From contig PBEF01000002.1 in assembly GCA_002717625.1 (NCBI GenBank), positions 65,338 to 129,337 of the forward strand: DNA of 64,000 nucleotides, written 5' to 3'. Source of the stretch: Fidelibacterota bacterium. Its GTDB lineage: Bacteria; Fidelibacterota; Marinisomatia; SCGC-AAA003-L08; D37C17. The translations under genes were made by a program, and so were the position numbers. Under the pieces are notes generated by a model. The model ran no database searches. It saw nothing but the letters and a program-made list of their open reading frames with translations, and had not been told where the DNA came from. How positions within the stretch are numbered: the stretch's first letter is position 1; each line of letters opens with the position of its first letter. Of this stretch, positions 50,230-60,474 are shown piece by piece.

Positions 50230-50643
50230 ATGCCGTATATTACAAAGCAATTTAAGTTTTGTGCTGCACACAAATATTGGAATCCTAACTGGTCTGATCA
50301 GAAGAACAAAAAAATCTTTGAGGATGATATTAAAATTCATGGTCACAATTATACTTTAGATATAACAATTAAAGGTCAACCTTTAGATGATTCAGGTTTT
50401 ATAATTAATATATCAGATTTGAAGAAAATTGTTGACAAATATGTTATCAAATATTTAGACCATTCTCAAATTGAACAAGATGTAGAATGGTTTGAAAACA
50501 AACAGCCTTCAACGGAAAATTTAGTGATTTTTATCTGGGAACAGATAAGTCCTCATATAATAGGTAATGGAAAATTATTTAAAATAAAATTAAGAGAAAC
50601 GCCAACTATTTATACTGAATATTATGGTCCAGATGGAGAATAA
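50230..50643 (+). CDS. 6-pyruvoyltetrahydropterin synthase family, PTPS-III-like (folate branch)
   Basis: A 137-residue T-fold enzyme. Zinc ligands are His14 (in CAAHKYW) and His37/His39 (IHGHNY). The Cys that in animal PTPS lies six residues before the HGH is Glu31 here (FEDDIKIHGH). A Cys-to-Glu change defines PTPS-III, which converts dihydroneopterin triphosphate to 6-hydroxymethyl-dihydropterin and so bypasses FolB. folE, making the substrate, begins directly after the stop. KYLDHSQIEQD and TEYYG carry the other conserved residues. QueD remains possible, but QueD needs the Cys. ATG follows GAGG at 50218-50221. Confidence 0.78.
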   Translation: MPYITKQFKFCAAHKYWNPNWSDQKNKKIFEDDIKIHGHNYTLDITIKGQPLDDSGFIINISDLKKIVDKYVIKYLDHSQIEQDVEWFENKQPSTENLVIFIWEQISPHIIGNGKLFKIKLRETPTIYTEYYGPDGE

Positions 50644-51222
50644 ATGACTAAATATAATAAAGACAATATAAAAAATATTACTAAAGAGTTATTAACACAA
50701 ATAGGTGAAGACCCTGAACGTGAAGGTTTGTTGAGTACCCCTGATCGAGTATCTAGAGCTTGGGAGTATTTATCAAGAGGTTATAGACAAGATATTAAGC
50801 AATTAATTAATAATGCTATTTTCAATGAAAAATATGATCAAATGGTTGCTGTCAAAGATATTGAATTTCATAGTATGTGTGAACATCATTTACTACCATT
50901 TTTTGGGCATGCACATATCGCATACATCCCAAATGGAAAAATTGTAGGTTTATCTAAAATTCCCAGAATTTTAGATATGTTCTCAAGAAGGTTGCAGGTT
51001 CAAGAAAGAATGACGCAAGAAGTTGCAGGGATGCTGAATGATGTATTAGAACCTAAAGGTGTTGCTGTCATTATTGAAGCTCAGCATATGTGTATGCAAA
51101 TGAGAGGAGTTGAAAAAAAACAATCTTATATGTCTACATCTGCAATGCTTGGCATCTTTAGAGATGATGATAAAACAAGAAAAGAATTTTTAGATATTGT
51201 TAAGCTTAGGAAAAAATTCTAA
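50644..51222 (+). CDS. folE: GTP cyclohydrolase I
   Basis: A 192-residue type IA GTP cyclohydrolase. [20 protein letters not shown] (about 20-39), zinc ligands in [12 protein letters not shown] (about 78-89) and in [11 protein letters not shown] (about 148-158) are all present. It opens GTP to dihydroneopterin triphosphate, the substrate of the preceding PTPS-like enzyme. It begins directly after the PTPS stop (TAAATG) and ends sharing a base with the start of lpd, so folate and lipoyl-complex genes are transcribed together. Confidence 0.93.
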   Translation: MTKYNKDNIKNITKELLTQIGEDPEREGLLSTPDRVSRAWEYLSRGYRQDIKQLINNAIFNEKYDQMVAVKDIEFHSMCEHHLLPFFGHAHIAYIPNGKIVGLSKIPRILDMFSRRLQVQERMTQEVAGMLNDVLEPKGVAVIIEAQHMCMQMRGVEKKQSYMSTSAMLGIFRDDDKTRKEFLDIVKLRKKF

Positions 51223-52604
51223 TGAATTATGATTATGATATTGTTGTTGTTGGCGGTGGCCCTGGAGGATATGTCGCTGCAATTAGAGCCGCACAACTAG
51301 GTAAAAAAGTTGCAATTATTGAGAAAGAGAGTTTAGGTGGTGTCTGCTTAAATTGGGGTTGTATACCTACAAAATCATTATTAAAGAATGCATATGTATT
51401 AGATTTAGTTAAGAATGCTAGTAAATATGGTATTGATATTCCTTCATTTACAGTTGATTGGACTAAAGTTGTTAAACGTTCACGAAATATAGCAAAAAGG
51501 CTAAGTAAAGGCATAGAATATTTAATGAAAAAAAATAAAATCGATCATTTTTATGGAATTGCAATCTTGAAAGATTCTAACAGTATATCAATTAAGTCAT
51601 CGGATGATAGTATTAATATGATTACATCTGATTATATTGTTATTGCAACAGGAACAAAGCAAAGGAATCTTCCAAATCTAACTATAGATCATAAGCAGAT
51701 TATTTCATCTAAAGAAGCTATGGTTCTTGATAATATTCCAAAAAGAATGACTATTATAGGAGCTGGTGCTATTGGAGTAGAATTTGCTCATTTGTATAAT
51801 GCATTTGGATGTAATGTTACTCTTGTAGAGGCTCAGGAAAATATTCTTCCTAATGAAGACTTAGAAATATCATCTGAGTTGCAAACCCTTTTTTCTAAGA
51901 GAAAGATTAATATTATTACAAATAAATTAGTTGATAAAGTGATTAAAAATAAGAAAACTATTAAGCTTCATTTAGGGAAAGATGTTATAGAAACTGATAT
52001 TGTTTTAGTGGCTGTTGGTGTTTCTGGAAATATTTTTGATTTAGGATTAGAAAAATTAAATATTAAGACAGATGGAAATTTTATATTAACAAATAAGCAT
52101 ATGCAGAGCAATGTATCTAATATCTATGCAATTGGTGATGTTAGTGGACCTCCTTTATTAGCACATGTTGCTTCAGCTGAAGGTATTGAAGCAGTTGAAC
52201 ATATTTGTGGTATTAAGAACAAGGGAATTTATTATGATAATATTCCTGCTTGTACTTATTGTGAGCCTGAAATAGCATCTGTTGGCTTAACTGAAAAAGT
52301 TGCAAAAGAAAAGGGCTATGAAATTAAAGTTGGAAAATTTCCTTTTAGAGCTTTAGGTAAGAGTTTAGCAGATGGTAGTCATGAAGGATTTGTTAAAACT
52401 ATTTATGACGCAAAATATGGAGAACTTCTAGGATGTCATATTATAGGTAACAATGCATCTAATCTTATTAGTGAGATTGCAATAGCCAGAACATTGGAAA
52501 CAACGTATCATGAAATACTTAAAACGATACATCCTCATCCTACTTTATCAGAAGCTATACAGGAATCAACAGGGGTTGCATTAGATGAGGCAATTCATAT
52601 ATGA
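51222..52604 (+). CDS. lpdA: Dihydrolipoamide dehydrogenase (E3)
   Basis: A 460-residue flavoprotein disulfide reductase. The FAD loop is VVVGGGPGGYVAA (8-20), the redox disulfide is GGVCLNWGCIPTKS (Cys42, Cys47), the NAD-binding loop is IIGAGAIGVEFAHLYNAFG (near 179) and the C-terminal base lies in TIHPHPTLSE (near 440). It reoxidises the lipoyl arm of the E2 encoded downstream. It overlaps lipB by four bases (ATGA), and the order lpd, lipB, E1, E2 points to a complete dehydrogenase unit. Confidence 0.94.
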   Translation: MNYDYDIVVVGGGPGGYVAAIRAAQLGKKVAIIEKESLGGVCLNWGCIPTKSLLKNAYVLDLVKNASKYGIDIPSFTVDWTKVVKRSRNIAKRLSKGIEYLMKKNKIDHFYGIAILKDSNSISIKSSDDSINMITSDYIVIATGTKQRNLPNLTIDHKQIISSKEAMVLDNIPKRMTIIGAGAIGVEFAHLYNAFGCNVTLVEAQENILPNEDLEISSELQTLFSKRKINIITNKLVDKVIKNKKTIKLHLGKDVIETDIVLVAVGVSGNIFDLGLEKLNIKTDGNFILTNKHMQSNVSNIYAIGDVSGPPLLAHVASAEGIEAVEHICGIKNKGIYYDNIPACTYCEPEIASVGLTEKVAKEKGYEIKVGKFPFRALGKSLADGSHEGFVKTIYDAKYGELLGCHIIGNNASNLISEIAIARTLETTYHEILKTIHPHPTLSEAIQESTGVALDEAIHI

Positions 52605-53326
52605 TAATAGACACTGCTATAGAAAACATATTAGATTTATCAGATAATAATTTATCTTTATCTGAGATTAGAAGTGAGATTGTTAATTTACAAGATAATA
52701 TGATTAATTTTGTTTATTTAGGTAAGAGAAGTTATAGACCTATATGGAATCTTCAACAACAAATACATAATGAGGTTAAAAATAATACAATATGTAGTAC
52801 AGTTTTATTTTTGGAACATGATCATGTTTATACTTTTGGGAAAAATGCAAATAAAGATTTTTTACTTAATTCATACCCTAAAGATATTGATGTCGTAGAA
52901 ACTGATCGTGGAGGACAGGTTACATATCATGGTCCAGGTCAATTAGTAGGTTACCCTATTATTAATTTAAATCATTTTAAAAAAAGTGTTAGCTGGTATA
53001 TGAGAAGTTTAGAAAAAGTTATCATAATGACTTTAAGTGATTATGGTATTTCAGCAGAGCGTAAAGATGGAATGACAGGTGTTTGGGTTGATGATGAAAA
53101 GATTTGTGCTATGGGAGTAAGACTTTCAAGATGGGTTGCAATGCATGGATTTGCTTTAAATTTAGAACCTAAAATGGAATATTATGATAGCATGATTCCA
53201 TGTGGAATACAAGAGTATGGTATTACGTCTATCTCTGATAAACTGTCTGATAATATTTCAATAGATAAGATTATTGAATCTTTAACAATTAATTTTATTA
53301 AAACATTTAACATTGAAGAGGTATAA
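52601..53326 (+). CDS. lipB: Octanoyltransferase LipB
   Basis: A 241-residue acyltransferase that moves octanoate from acyl-carrier protein to E2 lipoyl domains. ETDRGGQVTYHGPGQLVGYP (about 100-119) is the family signature. Active-site Lys167 (DEKICAMGVRLSRW) and Cys201 (MIPCGI) are present. An extra N-terminal segment of about 34 residues precedes the usual start (FVYLGKRSY), so initiation may also occur at Met34. It lies between E3 and E1 and pairs with lipA at 59452. It overlaps the E1 gene by 14 bases. Confidence 0.93.
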   Translation: MIIDTAIENILDLSDNNLSLSEIRSEIVNLQDNMINFVYLGKRSYRPIWNLQQQIHNEVKNNTICSTVLFLEHDHVYTFGKNANKDFLLNSYPKDIDVVETDRGGQVTYHGPGQLVGYPIINLNHFKKSVSWYMRSLEKVIIMTLSDYGISAERKDGMTGVWVDDEKICAMGVRLSRWVAMHGFALNLEPKMEYYDSMIPCGIQEYGITSISDKLSDNISIDKIIESLTINFIKTFNIEEV

Positions 53327-55301
53327 AAAATATTCAAAAAAAGATTTATTAGGCATCTTTGAATTGATGTTTAAGTCTAGGCGCCTAGATGAAAAACAGC
53401 TTATTCTTTTAAAACAAGGTAAAGGTTTTTTTCATATAGGAGCTTCTGGCCATGAAGCAGCTCAGGTAGCAGCAGCTCATTCTATGAATTCATCTATAGA
53501 TTATGCCTATCCTTATTATAGAAATCAAGCTTTTTGCTTGGCATATGGTATGACCTCTAAAGATATGTTATTATCTTTTATGGCAAAGGAAGATGATCCT
53601 AATTCAGGTGGCAGGCAAATGCCTCAACATTTTGGTCATAAGGGTTTAAATATTGTAAGTCAATCAAGTCCAACAGGAACTCAGTATTTGCAGGCGACAG
53701 GTGCTAGTTTTGCATTGAAAAGAGATGGTGCTCAAGGTGTTGTTTATGTGTCATCTGGTGAAGGAACAACAAGTCAAGGTGATTATCACGAAGCTTTGAA
53801 TTGGGCAAGTAGAGAAAAAGCTCCTGTTATTTTTCATATTGAAAATAATGGTTATGCTATTTCTGTTCCAGTAGAAGAACAAACAGCTGGTAGTTCCGTT
53901 TATAAAATTTCATCAGGATATGAGAATTTACATAGAATTAAAGTTGATGGTACAGATTACTTTGAATCGCTTTTAGCATTTAAGTTTGCTGTTGATAGAG
54001 CGAGAAAAGGTCTTGGTCCAACAGTTATAGAATCTATGGTTGTACGTCTGCTTCCTCATTCATCATCTGATGATCATAATAAGTATAGATCAAAAGAAGA
54101 TATAGAAACAGATAAACTTAATGATCCTATAGAAAAGTTTAAAAATGAGTGTATTCAGTCAAAAATTATTAAACAAGAAGAATTTGATAAATTAGAACAG
54201 AAAATATCTAATGATATAGATAATGATACTCTTTGGGCAGAAGAACAACAAGACCCAACTGATCCAATGGTGAATTTATTTGAAGAAGAGATTAAGTTTG
54301 AGCATGAAGCGCAGTATAATGATAATGACATTGTGCTTGTAGATGCAATTAATCATGCATTAGATGAAGAACTATCTCATAATAAAAAAATGCTTATATA
54401 TGGTCAGGATGTAGCGGGTGGAAAAGGTGGTGTTTTTACAGCTACAAAAGGTTTAACAGATAAACATGGTAAAGATAGGGTTTTTAATTCTCCTTTAGCT
54501 GAGTCTTCTATTATTGGTACAGCAATAGGAATGGCAACTTTAGGTTATAAACCTGTAGTTGAAATTCAATTTGGAGATTATATATGGACAAGTATGATGC
54601 AAATAAGGAATGAATTGGCAACAATGAATTATAGATCAAATGGAAATTGGCAATGTCCTGCTGTCATACGTGTTCCTGTTGGTGGATATATTCACGGTTC
54701 TTTATGTCATAGTCAAAGTATTGATGGTTATTTTACTCATTTACCAGGAGTAATGATAGCTTACCCTTCAAATGCTGCAGATGCAAAAGGATTACTTAAA
54801 GCTGCTTGTAGAATGAATAATCCTGTTTTATTTTTTGAACATAAAGGTTTGTATAGACAAGGTTATGCAACGTCAAAAGAACCAGATGAAAATTATTGTC
54901 TTGATTTTGGAAAGGGCAATATTGTTCAAGAAGGAAATGATTTAACAATTATAACTTGGGGAGCTCTTGTTCAAAAAAGTATTGAGGCAAGCAAGCAATC
55001 AGGATTTGATATTGAAATACTAGATTTAAGAACCCTTTATCCATTAGATTTAGAATTGATTATTAAATCAATTTCTAAAACAAATAGAGCAATTATAGTA
55101 CATGAAGATAATCTTACAGGTGGATTTGGTGGAGAGATTTCATCTTTAATTAATGAATATGCATTTGAACATTTAGATGCACCTGTAAAAAGAGTTGCTT
55201 CAAAAGATGTTCCTGTTGCATATTCATCTGTCTTGGAAGACCAGATATTAGTTCAAACAGATTGGATATTAGATACAATTAATGAAGTGGTACAATATTA
55301 G
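53313..55301 (+). CDS. 2-oxoacid dehydrogenase E1 with fused alpha and beta subunits (second copy)
   Basis: A 662-residue fused E1. The alpha half (1-310) has [20 protein letters not shown] (about 146-165), the TPP site, with GEG in place of GDG. The beta half (about 345-662) has [19 protein letters not shown] and [16 protein letters not shown]. It decarboxylates a 2-oxoacid such as a branched-chain acid or pyruvate. The start is TTG inside lipB. E2 follows after nine bases and E3 precedes, so the operon encodes the whole complex. It is a paralogue of the E1 at 38093, which lacks such partners. Confidence 0.9.
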   Translation: MKRYKKYSKKDLLGIFELMFKSRRLDEKQLILLKQGKGFFHIGASGHEAAQVAAAHSMNSSIDYAYPYYRNQAFCLAYGMTSKDMLLSFMAKEDDPNSGGRQMPQHFGHKGLNIVSQSSPTGTQYLQATGASFALKRDGAQGVVYVSSGEGTTSQGDYHEALNWASREKAPVIFHIENNGYAISVPVEEQTAGSSVYKISSGYENLHRIKVDGTDYFESLLAFKFAVDRARKGLGPTVIESMVVRLLPHSSSDDHNKYRSKEDIETDKLNDPIEKFKNECIQSKIIKQEEFDKLEQKISNDIDNDTLWAEEQQDPTDPMVNLFEEEIKFEHEAQYNDNDIVLVDAINHALDEELSHNKKMLIYGQDVAGGKGGVFTATKGLTDKHGKDRVFNSPLAESSIIGTAIGMATLGYKPVVEIQFGDYIWTSMMQIRNELATMNYRSNGNWQCPAVIRVPVGGYIHGSLCHSQSIDGYFTHLPGVMIAYPSNAADAKGLLKAACRMNNPVLFFEHKGLYRQGYATSKEPDENYCLDFGKGNIVQEGNDLTIITWGALVQKSIEASKQSGFDIEILDLRTLYPLDLELIIKSISKTNRAIIVHEDNLTGGFGGEISSLINEYAFEHLDAPVKRVASKDVPVAYSSVLEDQILVQTDWILDTINEVVQY

Positions 55302-55309
55302 GAGAATGC

Positions 55310-56578
55310 ATGTCAACTGATGTTATTATGCCAAAGTTAGGAGAGTCAATTACAGAAGGAACTATTCTTGAATGGAAAAAGAATGTAGGGGATTCTATAT
55401 CAAGAGATGAAACTATTTTAGAAATATCAACAGATAAAGTAGATTCAGAAGTTCCTGCTCCAGCATCAGGTATACTGCTTGAAATATTATATCAAAAAAA
55501 TGATACTGTTGCTGTTGGAGAAGTTATTGCTAGAATTGGTGAATCTGGGAAAAAAATTGAGCCTAAAGAAATTAAAGATAGTACAGAGACTAATATTGAT
55601 GTAAAACAAGAATCTGTAGAAGAAATTCCTGTAAAAGAAGAAGTAAAAAAAATAATTCAAAAATCATCCAATAGAAAATTTTATTCTCCTCTTGTTAAAT
55701 CTATTGCTCAAAAGGAAGGTTTGGAGCTAAGTGAGCTAGATTCAATTTCTGGTTCAGGGCATAATGGGCGTGTTAACAAAAAAGATATTTTAGATTATAT
55801 TCATTCTAGAACAACATCCTCTATTTCTAAAGTTCCTGTAACTGCAGATACTGTTAGTTATAGTTTGGAGGATAAGGTTGAGCCAATGGGTCATGTTCGA
55901 AAAATGATTGCACAGCATATGATAAAATCTAGAGATACATCTGTGCATGTTTATTCCTCAAATGAAGTTGATATGACTAAAATTGTAGAATTTAGAGCTA
56001 ATTATAAAGAGACATTTAAAACAAAGTATCAAACCCCTTTAACATATACTCCTTTTATAACAGATGCTACAATTAGAGCTATTCATGAATTTCCTTTAAT
56101 TAATTGCAGTATACAGGGAGATAATATTAAACATAATCAAAATATTAATATGGGTGTTGCTGTAGCTCTACCAGATAATAATTTAATTGTTCCTGTTATT
56201 AAGCGTTCTGAAGAACTTAACTTTTTAGGATTAACTCGATCAACAGCAGATTTAGCATTAAGAGCAAGAGAAAGTAAATTACAGCCAGAAGAAGCACAAG
56301 GTTCAACATTTACTATTACTAATCCTGGGATTTTTGGAAGCTTGTTTGGCATGGGTATTATTAATCAACCTAATGTTGCAATTCTAAGTGTTGGGTCTAT
56401 ACATAAAAGACCTGTTGTTAAGGAAACTGAATATGGAGATGTTGTGGTTATTAGAAGTATGATGTATTTAACACTTGCATATGATCACAGGGTTATTGAT
56501 GGTGCTTATGGTACGCAATTTTTAGCAAAGCTTAAAGACTTATTAGAAAATTTTTCAGATAATGAGGTAAAAATATGA
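55310..56578 (+). CDS. 2-oxoacid dehydrogenase E2 (dihydrolipoamide acyltransferase)
   Basis: A 422-residue E2. One N-terminal lipoyl domain (1-78) with the lipoylated Lys43 in [10 protein letters not shown], a peripheral-subunit-binding domain (about 125-160; [20 protein letters not shown]), linkers, and the catalytic core (195-422) with HRVIDGAYG (about 394) near the end. It transfers the acyl group from E1 to CoA. Sequence type is close to branched-chain or 2-oxoglutarate E2s, so acid specificity is open. ATG follows GGAGAA at 55301-55306. It overlaps the cyclase gene by four bases. Confidence 0.92.
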   Translation: MSTDVIMPKLGESITEGTILEWKKNVGDSISRDETILEISTDKVDSEVPAPASGILLEILYQKNDTVAVGEVIARIGESGKKIEPKEIKDSTETNIDVKQESVEEIPVKEEVKKIIQKSSNRKFYSPLVKSIAQKEGLELSELDSISGSGHNGRVNKKDILDYIHSRTTSSISKVPVTADTVSYSLEDKVEPMGHVRKMIAQHMIKSRDTSVHVYSSNEVDMTKIVEFRANYKETFKTKYQTPLTYTPFITDATIRAIHEFPLINCSIQGDNIKHNQNINMGVAVALPDNNLIVPVIKRSEELNFLGLTRSTADLALRARESKLQPEEAQGSTFTITNPGIFGSLFGMGIINQPNVAILSVGSIHKRPVVKETEYGDVVVIRSMMYLTLAYDHRVIDGAYGTQFLAKLKDLLENFSDNEVKI

Positions 56579-59445
56579 GTCAAAAAAGAGAATTAGGTGC
56601 AATAGTTTTTACAGATATTACTGATTTCACATCTATGATGGATAAAGATGAGTCTAAAGCTCTTAAAATAAGATATAGGCAAAGGAACAGCATACAATCT
56701 ATTCTTAAAGATTTTGATGGTGAATATATTAAAGAAATTGGTGATGGTGATTTAATGATGTTTCAAAGCGCTACTGATGCAGTGCATTTTACACTTAGGC
56801 TTCAGAATGATATTGGTCCTAATGATGATTATTCTATGCGAGCAGCAATTCATATTGGAGATGTTGTTAGGGAAGGAGAAGATATTTTTGGATCTGGTGT
56901 TAATATGGCTTCTCGTATTCATGCTTTTGCATCTCCTGGTTCCACTGTTATATCAGAAAGTGTTTTTCAGGAAATTAAAAATAAATCAGATTTTTCTATT
57001 GTATCCATAGGTAAAAAAAATATTAAAGGTATTGATGATTCAATACATATTCATGAGGTTTCATTAAAAAAAATGGATATAGATGAAAATATAAATGAAG
57101 ATGATTCCTATATTGAAAAGACTATCATGAATGATTTATTTGAACGAAGAGTTCCTCAATTTATAGGTTTATATTTTGCCATTTGTTGGGGTATTATTCA
57201 ATTTGTCAATTGGGCTGTAGATCGTTATTTATTATCTCCTCATTTAGTTGATTTATCTCTTGGTATTGCAGCATCTATGCTTCCAAGTATGTTGCTTCTA
57301 TCCTATTTTCATGGTAGGCCAGGTAAAGATAGGTGGAATAGGATTGAAAAAATTATTGTCCCTGCAAATTTTATCATAGCGACAATTGTTTTATTTATTT
57401 CTTTTTATCCTAAAGATTTAGGTGCTGTAACAAAAGATGTTACAGCAATTGATGAAAATGGTGTTGAAATTACTAAGACAATTATTAAAACAGAATTTCG
57501 AAAAACATATAATGTTCATTTATTTAAAAACACATCATCAGATACAACGTATAATTGGATGGAATCAGGAATCCAAAAATTGATTTTGGAAGATTTGTAT
57601 CAAGATATATTTTGCAATTCAAAGACAGGAAGAGCTGATTACATAAAAATGGGAATGGGCTTTAAAGAATCAGATCATTTATCAATTCCAGAACAACAAA
57701 CTATTGCTAAAAGAACTTTATCTGAATATTTTATAATGGGAAATTATACTGTAGATAATGACACCTATAGTCTGACTATTAATCTTTATAAAACTGATAA
57801 TGCAAAATTAGTTACTTCCAATACTTATCAAGGAGAGAATCTTTTTACACTTATTGATTTAGCTACAAATCAAATAAAAATTGATATGGGAATTCCTCCA
57901 TCTTATTTAGAAAATTTAGATGATCTTCCAATAGCAGATACATTTACAGGTTCAATAAATGCATTGAAATATTATACTTATGGAAGTTTGAGTGCTAACC
58001 ATAGTAACCAAAGATCTTTATATGAAACGGCTATTAAGTATGATGAAGCATTTGTAGTTGCCTATATTGGATTATATGCAAATGCAGTACAAAATAATGA
58101 TCAAGAGAGTTTTAAAAAATATATTAATCTTGCATTAAAACATATTAATAAGTTAAGTGATGAGGATAAATTTTTAGTTAGAATGGATTTAGACCTATTA
58201 GATGAAAAAAAATCAACGAAGAGGGATAGAGATATTTTGATGATGTGGAATGACCTTTATCCGGATTCGATAAGACCAAAGTTACGTCTTGCAGAATTTA
58301 TGCTTTTAACTGAGCAAAATATTGAACAGGCTATTCTATATATTAAAGAAGTATTAGATCTTGCACCTGAACGACATGAATTTCGCTTAAAGTTAGGTGG
58401 TTTGTATGCTGCGCAAGGCGATTATGATACAGCTTTGTTCCATTATAAACAGTATGTTAATCTTAATCCAAAAAATCCAGAAGGATATAAGACTATTGCA
58501 GATCAATATTTAAGACAACTTGATTATAAAAATGCACAAAGCTATTTATTAAAAGCACAAATGATGGGTGCTGCTGGACCTAAATTTGAAAGTTCTTTAA
58601 TTAGTATAAATTATAAACTTAATGATTGGTCCAAAGAAAAGTATATAGATGAATTGCATTTAATCGTAGAAAAATATAAAAATGAATCTTCTGCTTATAT
58701 GGATATAGTCCAATTATATGGTGAGATTATACAAGTGTATCATTCAATGGGTAAATGTAGAATCTCTATTCCTGTAGTTGAAGAGTTTATAGAGTTTGCT
58801 AATATTGGAGTACCTGTATTTGGTAAATTATTTAAGATTAATACTATGGCTTCATATGCAGAACTTGATGATTTTGATAAGGCTAAAGAAATACTTTTGG
58901 AAATGCAAAAAGAGTTATCAATGCCACCATGGGATGCGATGGCTCAAATTGCAGAGTTGACCTATTATGCAGCTGTAGAAGATTGGGATAGTTTTATAGA
59001 AAATTATGATTCAGGAGTAGAAAATATAAGTAGTGGTTCTTTTGCTTTTATGATATTCTTAGCTGAGTCTTTAAAAGGAGAATATTTAGAATCACAAGAG
59101 CAATATCAATCAGCTGTTGATTTATATAACGAAATAATCTCTAAACCACTATTTATGGGAGAACAAGCAAAGGCCCCTATATTTTTATCTTTAGGTCGAT
59201 CATATAGAGAATTAGGGATGTTTAAAGAAGCAGAGGAAGCATTTAAAACAGTTTTAACGCTTCAAGATGAATCTGCAGAATTATTTTATGAATATTCGCT
59301 TTTAAAAGAACAACAGAATAATATGGATGAAGCTTTAAATTTTTTATTAAAAGCTTATGATTTATACAAAGATGCTGATAAAGAACTTGAATTAACACAA
59401 AATATTTTAAATCGCCATCAATCATTTAAAGAACAATTACCTTAA
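56575..59445 (+). CDS. Class III adenylate cyclase with membrane segments and TPR repeats
   Basis: A 956-residue multidomain protein. The N-terminal cyclase domain (1-170) keeps metal residues Asp14 (FTDITDFT) and Asp57 (GDGD), the adenine-specifying Lys53 and Asp103, and the transition-state Asn110 and Arg114 ([11 protein letters not shown]), so it should make cAMP. Two or three membrane helices (about 195-285) surround [19 protein letters not shown] FlgO/TolB-like domain (about 315-460) follows, then many TPR-like repeats (about 470-950; for example [20 protein letters not shown]). The cAMP could feed the CRP-like regulator at 238. It sits inside the lipoyl operon between E2 and lipA. Confidence 0.85.
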   Translation: MSQKRELGAIVFTDITDFTSMMDKDESKALKIRYRQRNSIQSILKDFDGEYIKEIGDGDLMMFQSATDAVHFTLRLQNDIGPNDDYSMRAAIHIGDVVREGEDIFGSGVNMASRIHAFASPGSTVISESVFQEIKNKSDFSIVSIGKKNIKGIDDSIHIHEVSLKKMDIDENINEDDSYIEKTIMNDLFERRVPQFIGLYFAICWGIIQFVNWAVDRYLLSPHLVDLSLGIAASMLPSMLLLSYFHGRPGKDRWNRIEKIIVPANFIIATIVLFISFYPKDLGAVTKDVTAIDENGVEITKTIIKTEFRKTYNVHLFKNTSSDTTYNWMESGIQKLILEDLYQDIFCNSKTGRADYIKMGMGFKESDHLSIPEQQTIAKRTLSEYFIMGNYTVDNDTYSLTINLYKTDNAKLVTSNTYQGENLFTLIDLATNQIKIDMGIPPSYLENLDDLPIADTFTGSINALKYYTYGSLSANHSNQRSLYETAIKYDEAFVVAYIGLYANAVQNNDQESFKKYINLALKHINKLSDEDKFLVRMDLDLLDEKKSTKRDRDILMMWNDLYPDSIRPKLRLAEFMLLTEQNIEQAILYIKEVLDLAPERHEFRLKLGGLYAAQGDYDTALFHYKQYVNLNPKNPEGYKTIADQYLRQLDYKNAQSYLLKAQMMGAAGPKFESSLISINYKLNDWSKEKYIDELHLIVEKYKNESSAYMDIVQLYGEIIQVYHSMGKCRISIPVVEEFIEFANIGVPVFGKLFKINTMASYAELDDFDKAKEILLEMQKELSMPPWDAMAQIAELTYYAAVEDWDSFIENYDSGVENISSGSFAFMIFLAESLKGEYLESQEQYQSAVDLYNEIISKPLFMGEQAKAPIFLSLGRSYRELGMFKEAEEAFKTVLTLQDESAELFYEYSLLKEQQNNMDEALNFLLKAYDLYKDADKELELTQNILNRHQSFKEQLP

Positions 59446-59451
59446 GCAATA

Positions 59452-60342
59452 GTGATAAAAATTCAAGAACCTCCAATTAAAAAACCTGATTGGCTTAAAA
59501 TTAAGCTCAATACATCTGATAATTTTGCAGATATGAAAGATTTGATGAGTAAGCATTCTTTAAATACTGTTTGTGAAGAAGCTAGGTGCCCTAATATTTA
59601 TGAATGTTGGAATCATAGGACAGCTACTGTAATGATCTTGGGTGATATTTGTACAAGGGCATGTGGCTTTTGTTCTGTAAAAACAGGAAAGCCATCGCAG
59701 GTTGATGAGCAAGAGCCTCAAAGAGTTGCTAGCCTTGTAAAAACCCTTAATCTTAGGCATGTTGTAATTACATCTGTTGATAGAGATGATCTTAAAAATG
59801 ATTATGGCTCAATGATTTGGTATCAAACGATACAAAGTATTAAAAGAGAAGCTCCAAATTGTACGATTGAAATTTTAACACCAGATTTCAGAGGCTATAA
59901 ACCCTCTCTAGATAATGTTTTTGCTGCACAGCCACATATTTTTTCACATAATATTGAATGTGTAGAGAGAGTATCAAAACAAGTTAGAATACAATCAAAT
60001 TGGAAGCGTTCTTTAGATGTTCTGAAATATGCTGTTGATAATCAAATGGCTACAAAAACAGGAATGATGGTTGGCCTTGGTGAAACAGATGATGAGGTTT
60101 TTAAGACTATGAAGGAAGTCTTAGATTTAGGTGTACGTATTTTTAATGTGGGCCAATATTTACAGCCTACCTCTAATAATCTTAAAGTTCAGCGTTTTGT
60201 ACATCCTGATATATTTAAGAAATATGAACAATATGGCTATGAAATAGGATTTGATGTAGTAGAGTCAGGTCCTCTTGTACGTTCTTCTTATCATGCAGAT
60301 AAACAGGCTAGAGAATTTGGGTTAAATAGCAATATTTTATAA
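59452..60342 (+). CDS. lipA: Lipoyl synthase
   Basis: A 296-residue radical-SAM enzyme. The auxiliary cluster is CEEARCPNIYEC (Cys41, Cys46, Cys52) and the radical-SAM cluster is CTRACGFC (Cys67, Cys71, Cys74). The C-terminal RSSYHAD holds the Ser that binds the auxiliary cluster. It inserts two sulfurs into octanoyl groups placed by LipB, maturing the E2 encoded just upstream. GTG start, six bases after the cyclase stop. It ends the dehydrogenase operon; about 130 bases then separate it from lon. Confidence 0.95.
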   Translation: MIKIQEPPIKKPDWLKIKLNTSDNFADMKDLMSKHSLNTVCEEARCPNIYECWNHRTATVMILGDICTRACGFCSVKTGKPSQVDEQEPQRVASLVKTLNLRHVVITSVDRDDLKNDYGSMIWYQTIQSIKREAPNCTIEILTPDFRGYKPSLDNVFAAQPHIFSHNIECVERVSKQVRIQSNWKRSLDVLKYAVDNQMATKTGMMVGLGETDDEVFKTMKEVLDLGVRIFNVGQYLQPTSNNLKVQRFVHPDIFKKYEQYGYEIGFDVVESGPLVRSSYHADKQAREFGLNSNIL

Positions 60343-60351
60343 TAATGTATT

Positions 60352-60386
60352 TTTTGTCACAATTTATAATAATTATTATGACAAAA
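60352..60386. promoter_or_regulatory. Inverted repeats in the lipA-lon gap
   Basis: TTTTGTCA (60352-60359) and TGACAAAA (60379-60386) form a perfect 8-bp inverted repeat with a 19-base spacer. A second perfect palindrome, ATAATAATTATTAT (60366-60379), lies within it. They may be an operator for lon or an end-of-operon hairpin of lipA. There is no T-tract. Confidence 0.35.
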
Positions 60387-60424
60387 TTACATTAGTGATA
60401 CAATTAGTTAATGATTTCTTGCTA

Positions 60425-60433
60425 TGGTATAAT
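60425..60433 (+). promoter_or_regulatory. Extended -10 promoter of lon
   Basis: TGGTATAAT is a consensus extended -10 (TGn plus TATAAT), 42 bases before the GTG start of lon. The -35 region is weak, as is usual for extended -10 promoters. Confidence 0.5.
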
Positions 60434-60474
60434 CTTTGACTAATATAATACATAAATTTACGGGAGAAAGAATA

